This document shows positions 7,254 to 11,452 of a stretch of 11,452 bases of DNA, piece after piece. The DNA comes from an uncultured Sphingobacteriales bacterium (GTDB lineage: Bacteria > Bacteroidota > Bacteroidia > Chitinophagales > Chitinophagaceae). The stretch is from assembly GCA_937991535.1 (NCBI GenBank), contig CALKHN010000116.1:1-11452 (forward strand), in the 5' to 3' direction. Both the position numbers and the translations under genes were made by a program. The notes under the pieces were generated by a model that searched no databases, was not told where the DNA came from, and saw only the letters and a program-made list of their open reading frames with translations. Positions within the stretch are counted from its first letter, which is position 1; every line of letters begins with the position of its first letter.

Positions 7254-8102
7254 TTAATACCCTTCATCCGCCTCGTCCATGTGCTGAACCAGTCTTTCCT
7301 TTAATAAATCAAGGAAACTTGTCCTGTTTTTCTTGCGCATACGCATTTCCTGGAAAACATTATAAAAGTTTCCCAGCTCAATATTAAATACCTCTTCAAA
7401 ACAGGAGATGATCTGTTTTATATCCGCTGATGCCTTATTAAAAACACCTCCGTCTTTTAAAGCATAGCTTAATTCGATCAATGCAACTTTGGACCCAGTC
7501 CATTGCAGCGGGGATTTTTTATTGACATAAATTGACGCCGGTTCGTCTGCTCCCTGGATTTCCGATATAGCACCGTTTATATAAATGCGGAGAAGCTCAT
7601 TGGCCTGAAGCTTGGCAAGCTTGTAGCTTTGTATAGTGCTGAAACCGGGGTCTATGGTTAACGCCAGATCATCCGGCAATAGCTGTATATCATACCTGCC
7701 ACGTATGAAATAGGTTTCATCAAGATAAGTGGCGCCCATTCTGTAGTATTGATAAAGATCGCGGTTGTTATAAAAGAAGTACTTTATCTTATGAAGTTGT
7801 TCACGAAGATATTTCAACAGAACTTTATCACTGCCTGCAGGACGGTTCGTTTCTATCCTGAAGATCTTTACGTAGTAAATGAATTGGCAATAGAACCTGG
7901 GTTGTACTTCCTTAAAGAAATGTATTTCTTCCGTTGAACCGGCAAAAGGTTTTTCGAGAACATAAGATTTTAACTCAGTGATCGCATCCTGGCAAGCGTT
8001 GATGCATTGTCTTACTTGTGTAAAACGATGATGTTCTTCAGTGATGATCTTTTTCAATGCACCCTTTAGTTTATCATATAAGTCTGTTTCAAAAACTTGC
8101 AC
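7254..8102 (-). CDS. rteC: RteC, regulator of conjugative transposon excision/transfer
   Basis: A 282-residue soluble protein matching the RteC family over its whole length: EEIHFFKEVQPRFY (58-71), IYYVKIFRIETNRP (75-88), LYQYYRMGATYLDETYF (116-132), RGRYDIQL (134-141), the LQWTGSKVALIELSYAL block (199-215), FNKASADIK (221-229) and the C-terminal RKKNRTSFLDLLKERL (256-271). RteC of CTnDOT is a DNA-binding activator of the excision operon, itself controlled by RteA/RteB. The start is GTG at 8102: an in-frame TAA occurs five codons upstream and no ATG is available near the conserved N-terminus; the ATG at 8110 is out of frame. Neither rteA/rteB nor tet(Q) is visible, so it appears to work as a solitary regulator. 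It lies upstream of, and co-directional with, the transfer operon, suggesting direct control of transfer genes; that is inference. Confidence 0.93.
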   Translation of the reverse strand: MQVFETDLYDKLKGALKKIITEEHHRFTQVRQCINACQDAITELKSYVLEKPFAGSTEEIHFFKEVQPRFYCQFIYYVKIFRIETNRPAGSDKVLLKYLREQLHKIKYFFYNNRDLYQYYRMGATYLDETYFIRGRYDIQLLPDDLALTIDPGFSTIQSYKLAKLQANELLRIYINGAISEIQGADEPASIYVNKKSPLQWTGSKVALIELSYALKDGGVFNKASADIKQIISCFEEVFNIELGNFYNVFQEMRMRKKNRTSFLDLLKERLVQHMDEADEGY

Positions 8103-8206
8103 GATCTCATGTATTTATATTTCGATAATAGTAAAATGAGATGAACAGGTGGTAGGGCTTGCTTATATAAAAATAGTTTGAAGATTAGTGACTTGTTTTG
8201 TGATTT

Positions 8207-8220
8207 GACTATAAATAGTC
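8207..8220. repeat. Palindrome GACTAT-AA-ATAGTC upstream of rteC
   Basis: Perfect 6-bp arms lie in the 154-bp gap between the Crp-like gene and rteC, about 105 nt before the rteC start. It is too tight for a stem-loop and has no T-run, so a protein-binding site for rteC control is plausible. No clear TAnnTTTG promoter element was found beside it. Confidence 0.35.
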
Positions 8221-8241
8221 TGCTGTGATTGTGAAACAGCA
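8221..8241 (-). terminator. Weak stem-loop after the Crp-like gene
   Basis: TGCTGT and ACAGCA form a 6-bp stem with a 9-nt loop, 15 nt after the stop of the Crp-like gene on the minus strand. No U-run follows, so it may be only a weak or factor-assisted terminator, or a second binding site next to the palindrome at 8207-8220. Confidence 0.25.
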
Positions 8242-8256
8242 ATAAAACCAGGGTTA

Positions 8257-8850
8257 TTATTGCGGCTGACAATGATTGCTTTTATGACCTGCATGCCTTA
8301 ACCTGCTAAAATGATAGACAGACATTCCCAGGAAGGAAGCGATGGCTTTTGCTGGCACACGGTTAGCCAGGTCGGGAAAATGATCCAGGAAATGCCGGTA
8401 ACGTTCCTCCATACGGCGTATCCTGGTAATGTAATTATACCTGGACAGAAGTGCGTTGTATTTTTGGGTTATTAACCTGCCGGTTAAATTAAACTCGGGA
8501 TAATGCTCGTATATGCTGTCCAACTGACTGCGACTAATATAGAATAGTTCACATTTTTCCAGGCACTGAATATATTGCCGGTTACGAGATTGCTTGTACA
8601 GACTGGCTGGTAACATAATAATATCACCTTCTTTCATAAACCAGGTGGTTATTTCTTCTTCTTCTTTGCCTTTTAAGTAACAACGGATCAATCCCTTTTT
8701 TATATAATAAACGTTTTGACATATTTTCCCCGCTTTAAGCAGATAACTTTTCTTTTCAGTCTCCTTTTGTTCTACGATCTCGTAAAAATGATTTACCAGA
8801 TCGGGACTCATGGGTGAAAAAGCCTGCAATTGCCGGATTAATGTAATCAT
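8257..8850 (-). CDS. Crp/Fnr-family transcriptional regulator
   Basis: A 197-residue protein with a cyclic-nucleotide-binding-type beta-barrel (about 20-115: KKSYLLKAGKICQNVYYIKKG, then YLKGKEEEEITTWFMKEGDII, and ELFYISRSQLDSIYEHYPEF), a connecting helix (about 118-160) and a C-terminal helix-turn-helix (RVPAKAIASFLGMSVYHFSRL, about 164-184). This is the common Bacteroidota Crp/Fnr subtype. The barrel lacks the GE..RxS cAMP phosphate-binding signature of E. coli CRP, and there are no cysteines arranged for an Fnr iron-sulphur cluster, so the effector is unknown. The HTH is short and the protein ends about 15 residues after it. Start ATG at 8850; no Shine-Dalgarno is seen. It is followed by rteC after 154 nt and stands alone transcriptionally; targets are unknown. 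Confidence 0.88.
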   Translation of the reverse strand: MITLIRQLQAFSPMSPDLVNHFYEIVEQKETEKKSYLLKAGKICQNVYYIKKGLIRCYLKGKEEEEITTWFMKEGDIIMLPASLYKQSRNRQYIQCLEKCELFYISRSQLDSIYEHYPEFNLTGRLITQKYNALLSRYNYITRIRRMEERYRHFLDHFPDLANRVPAKAIASFLGMSVYHFSRLRHAGHKSNHCQPQ

Positions 8851-9340
8851 GGGTAAGGGTTTTTGTTAGATCAATCCATCCACACCAGGAAACAACCCGG
8901 GTACTTACATACGCAGAATGGCCTTCATCATTTAATTGCACTACATTATTTATACATTTTCATTATTACAAGTGTCCTTTTATATACAGAACAAAAGCAT
9001 TTGTTATCAGCAACAAATGACGATTGCGAAGGCTGGCTGCAGTTTATATGGAGACTCGGACACTCGTTAATCCAGGGGAGCCATTCTGAAGCTGCCAGCT
9101 CTTTTCTTACTAACAGGTAGTAAGACTATTTAGAAAAATACTATAATCTTTACTGAAATCAAATGAAACGGGTGACTTATTTATTTTATTTGATATAGAG
9201 TAATCAAACGACACGCATTTAATAAGGATAATCACTTATATGCATCAGGTCTTTGCAGATGATAATCTGGTGCAAAAGCCCCCCATTTAAAAAATTGCTG
9301 ATAAATAAAAATGCATAGATTGAAGGGCAAAGACTTTACT
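8851..9340. other. 490-bp non-coding gap
   Basis: No reading frame here looks like a conserved protein. It contains loosely spaced inverted repeats: ATCAAAT/ATTTGAT (9158-9164 and 9188-9194), a CAGAT-GATA-ATCTG stem-loop (9256-9269), TGCATCAG/CTGGTGCA with one mismatch (9241-9248 and 9267-9274), and GTCTTTGC/GCAAAGAC (9249-9256 and 9329-9336). None is followed by a T-run on the minus strand, so no terminator for the histidine kinase gene can be called with confidence. The promoter of the Crp-like gene must lie here, but I could not find a convincing -7 element. Confidence 0.5.
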
Positions 9341-10645
9341 TTATTGAAGCACCATATAAGGCAATTCGACGACAAACCTGGCTCCCGGTTCATCCTTGTT
9401 ATTTTCCGCCCATATTCTTCCCCCATGTGCTTCAACCAGGAACTTCACTATAGATAATCCAAGTCCGGTTGATGTTTCATCACCAGTGGGCCGTGCGCTA
9501 AGGCGTGTAAACGGCAGGAAGAGATTTTGCAGGTCATTGCCGGATAACCCAGGACCCTGATCAGCTATTACCAAAGTCGCAGTTTTGTCTTTACCTTTTA
9601 GTGATACAGAAATACTTTTACCGGGTGGTGAATATTTAATCGCATTATTGGTAAGATTATCGACTATTTCTGAAAGACGGACCTCATCTGCCCAGATTAA
9701 GGGATCACTATCAATATTTACAAAAAGCTTTTGATCCTTCGCATTCGCCAGTACAAGATTAGACGCGGCTACACGACTAATGATGGCTGTGAAATCAACC
9801 TGGGAATACCTTAAAGGAATTTGGCTGGTTTGCATCTTCGCTGACTCAAGCAATTCATTAATCAAAACAGTCATCCGTTTACTGGCTCTTTCAATGCTGT
9901 TACCCAACTGATGAATCATCCCTGGCAATGCTGCGCTTTCCTCTTTGATAAGATTCGCCGACATCAGAATAGTGGCAAGTGGGTTTTTTAAATCGTGGGC
10001 AGCAATGCCAAGCATTTGATTTTGCTGGAAATTTGCTGTCCGGGCTTCCAGGCGTAGCTCCAGTTGATCAATGAGTATTTGTGCAAGATCTTCTAATATT
10101 TGCTTTCCTTCTGCTGAAAGTGTTCGCGGTTCTTTATCAATAATGCATAAAGTACCCAAATTATAACCATCCCGGACATGTAATGGAACTGCTGCATAAA
10201 ACCGTAATCCAAATTCACCTGCAACAAGTGGATTCGATAATGTTCTCGGATCGGAAATAGCGTCTTCGACTAAGTATAATCCATTAGAAAGAATGGCCGA
10301 GGCACATAAACCAGGCTCCCGGTCTATCTCATTAGCATCTATTCCATATTTTGATTTAAACCAAATCCTGTCTGTGTCAACAATCGTCACAATTGCAATG
10401 GGTACTTTAAGAACAGTTGCTGCTAATTTTGTCACCTTGTCAAAACAGCCATCGGGGGGAGTATCAAGAATATTATATTTTTTAAGAACGGCAATCCGTT
10501 CAATTTCCTCTTTTGGTACCTGCAAGGCTGAGCTCATCATATATTGCAACTTTCGGAGAGGTGATAGATAGACTAAATATAATTCTTTTAAACTGATTCT
10601 TATATCTTTATTGCAATATATCAACCAATGATATTTCTTATTCAT
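9341..10645 (-). CDS. Soluble GAF-domain sensor histidine kinase
   Basis: A 434-residue protein without membrane helices. It holds a GAF sensor domain (about 48-195, with VPIAIVTIVDTDRIWFKS and GLCASAIL), a HisKA dimerisation domain with phosphoacceptor H217 in HDLKNP, and a HATPase_c domain: N-box around N334 (LTNNAIKYSP), G1 ADQGPG (361-366), F-box LFLPFTRL (375-382) and G2 STGLGLSIV (392-400). It should phosphorylate a response regulator in the cytoplasm in response to an unknown small ligand or redox/light cue. The ATG at 10645 overlaps the response-regulator stop as ATGA, which suggests coupling. However, residues 1-35 are AT-rich and not conserved; family proteins more often begin near the double ATG at 10540/10537. 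HisKA kinases are not the usual partners of LytTR regulators, so the pairing with the adjacent regulator is uncertain. Confidence 0.9.
   Translation of the reverse strand: MNKKYHWLIYCNKDIRISLKELYLVYLSPLRKLQYMMSSALQVPKEEIERIAVLKKYNILDTPPDGCFDKVTKLAATVLKVPIAIVTIVDTDRIWFKSKYGIDANEIDREPGLCASAILSNGLYLVEDAISDPRTLSNPLVAGEFGLRFYAAVPLHVRDGYNLGTLCIIDKEPRTLSAEGKQILEDLAQILIDQLELRLEARTANFQQNQMLGIAAHDLKNPLATILMSANLIKEESAALPGMIHQLGNSIERASKRMTVLINELLESAKMQTSQIPLRYSQVDFTAIISRVAASNLVLANAKDQKLFVNIDSDPLIWADEVRLSEIVDNLTNNAIKYSPPGKSISVSLKGKDKTATLVIADQGPGLSGNDLQNLFLPFTRLSARPTGDETSTGLGLSIVKFLVEAHGGRIWAENNKDEPGARFVVELPYMVLQ
10539..10621. repeat. 11-bp perfect inverted repeat bracketing the kinase 5' end
   Basis: ATATATTGCAA (10539-10549) and TTGCAATATAT (10611-10621) are perfect inverted copies 61 nt apart. 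On the minus strand the downstream arm runs into the internal double ATG (10540/10537) that may be the true start of the histidine kinase. If transcribed, the pair could form a stem that hides this start; as DNA it could be a pair of half sites or a tiny inserted element. No flanking target duplication is seen. Confidence 0.5.
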
Positions 10646-11367
10646 TTATTCCCCGTCCGGATCAAAAAGTCTTCCCGGTAGTGGCTGCTTACAGGGATAC
10701 GTACCGGCGTCGTTTTCAATATCAACTCCCCGCCCCGGATCTCACTGATCTTTTTAACGGCTACAATGTATGAACGGTGCACCCGCATAAACTGATCGGC
10801 AGGCAATAAATCTTCCGCCTCTTTCATCGTATAATGAGCAATTATTTTGCGGTTTGCCAGGTAAAATGTTACATAGTTGCGCAGGCCTTCTATGTAATCA
10901 ATATCGTTAAAATCAATTTTAATCATCCTTCCCTTGTTTTCTGTCTTTACAAACACATAATCCTTTGCAACGATATTGTGTATGGGTAAAAGGGGAGCGG
11001 ATAAACTAACAGCAACCCGCTGTACCGCCTTCACAAACCGTTCAAATTCCACCGGCTTCATCAAATAATCCACAGCTTCCAGGTCATAGCTTTGCACCGC
11101 AAATTCAGAAAATGCAGTACAAAATACAACTTTGGTCTCAGGGCTGATGATTCGCATTACTTCCAGCCCGCTCATTTCGTCCATTTGAATATCCAGGAAA
11201 ACAACATCGGGCTTTTGTTCTTTTATCATATCAAGCCCGGTAAGCGGATTGGTCGCCGTGCCCGTTAATTCCAGGTCGGCTAATTGTAGCCGGCTCATTC
11301 TGTAAATATAAAATTGAATTACATCAATAGCAGGTTGCTCGTCGTCAATTATGGCACATTTAATCAT
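10642..11367 (-). CDS. LytTR-family response regulator
   Basis: A 241-residue protein: receiver domain (1-120) with the acidic pocket D8/D9, phosphoacceptor D59 in FLDIQM, T84 and K104 (LMKP), followed by a LytTR DNA-binding domain (about 135-236) with IDYIEGLRNYVTFYL, MKEAEDLLP, FMRVHRSYIV and the final IPVSSHYRE. This is the standard AlgR/LytR/AgrA type of transcription factor, very common in Bacteroidota and usually paired with a LytS-like (His_kinase family) sensor. The start ATG at 11367 overlaps by 8 nt the end of an upstream frame, and its stop overlaps the GAF-kinase ATG by 4 nt, so the three genes appear translationally coupled. The true cognate sensor may be the truncated upstream gene rather than the GAF kinase. 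Targets are not evident. Confidence 0.93.
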   Translation of the reverse strand: MIKCAIIDDEQPAIDVIQFYIYRMSRLQLADLELTGTATNPLTGLDMIKEQKPDVVFLDIQMDEMSGLEVMRIISPETKVVFCTAFSEFAVQSYDLEAVDYLMKPVEFERFVKAVQRVAVSLSAPLLPIHNIVAKDYVFVKTENKGRMIKIDFNDIDYIEGLRNYVTFYLANRKIIAHYTMKEAEDLLPADQFMRVHRSYIVAVKKISEIRGGELILKTTPVRIPVSSHYREDFLIRTGNK

Positions 11368-11452
11368 AGTGAATAGCGTTTATGGTTAATTCAAAAGCAT
11401 TGCTGTCCGGTAAAAATAGAATAATTCTTTTTTCAAACGGCTGGTTGCGGTT
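11360..11452 (-). CDS. C-terminal end of an upstream gene, possibly a LytS-type sensor kinase (partial)
   Basis: An open frame enters from the right edge and ends at TAA (11362-11360), encoding 30 residues in the window (including KRIILFLPDSNAFELTIN). It overlaps the response-regulator start by 8 nt, a typical arrangement for LytS-LytTR pairs of Bacteroidota, so a sensor kinase is the leading guess. The visible residues carry no kinase motif, so the identity is inferred from context only. The other two minus-strand frames close earlier. Confidence 0.45.
   Translation of the reverse strand, partial: NRNQPFEKRIILFLPDSNAFELTINAIHYD

Noticed and set aside
8066..8272. 68-codon minus-strand frame overlapping the start of rteC
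   Set aside because: It lies out of frame with rteC, its end falls inside the conserved RteC N-terminus, and it shows no domain.
8756..8941. 61-codon minus-strand frame overlapping the 5' end of the Crp-like gene
   Set aside because: It overlaps a recognised gene in another frame and has no conserved features.
8863..9120. 85-codon plus-strand frame in the 490-bp gap
   Set aside because: Low-complexity, codon use unlike the real genes, opposite to every other gene, no recognisable motif; probably random.
9232..9435. 67-codon minus-strand frame across the end of the histidine kinase gene
   Set aside because: It mostly shadows the HATPase domain coding region in another frame.

Overview
The window looks like a piece of a Bacteroidota genome, probably Chitinophagaceae or Sphingobacteriia. 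Three things point there: AT-rich DNA with no clear Shine-Dalgarno sequences, protein families found almost only in that phylum (DUF4134/TraE, DUF4133/TraF, RteC), and Crp-like and LytTR regulators of the Bacteroidota type. Every gene I can support lies on the minus strand, so the biological order runs from high to low coordinates.

Left part (1-6917): a segment of the transfer operon of a Bacteroides-type conjugative transposon (ICE). In transcription order it holds a small membrane-anchored protein of unknown family (6453-6917), a TraE/DUF4134 two-helix membrane protein (6109-6420), a DUF1896-like protein (5666-6100), a very large adenine-methyltransferase/SF2-helicase fusion (109-5646, 1845 aa), and the first 20 codons of a TraF/DUF4133 gene (from 103). 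TraF homology stops abruptly at the string GTGCGCCCG, the classic 5' boundary of a group II intron. My reading is that traF is split by an intron whose body lies left of the window. The helicase/methylase therefore sits between traE and traF, which are normally adjacent.

Middle (6918-8256): a 330-bp non-coding region carries perfect palindromes and a plausible Bacteroidota promoter for the transfer operon. It is followed by rteC (7254-8102), the regulator known to control excision and transfer in CTnDOT-type elements. No rteA/rteB or tet(Q) is visible. A 154-bp gap with two further inverted repeats separates rteC from the next gene.

Right part (8257-11452): general signalling genes that could be host chromosome or element cargo. 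They are a Crp/Fnr-family regulator (8257-8850), a 490-bp gap without a credible gene, a soluble GAF-domain histidine kinase (9341-10645), a LytTR response regulator (10642-11367), and the last codons of a gene that overlaps the response regulator. The kinase and response regulator overlap as ATGA. An 11-bp perfect inverted repeat brackets the AT-rich 5' end of the kinase gene.

Likely workings (inference): RteC may act on palindromes upstream of the transfer operon. TraE and TraF would build the mating-pair channel, and the methylase-helicase with its small partner may protect incoming DNA or process it, as proposed for DarB-like polyvalent proteins. Whether the signalling genes belong to the element cannot be decided here.
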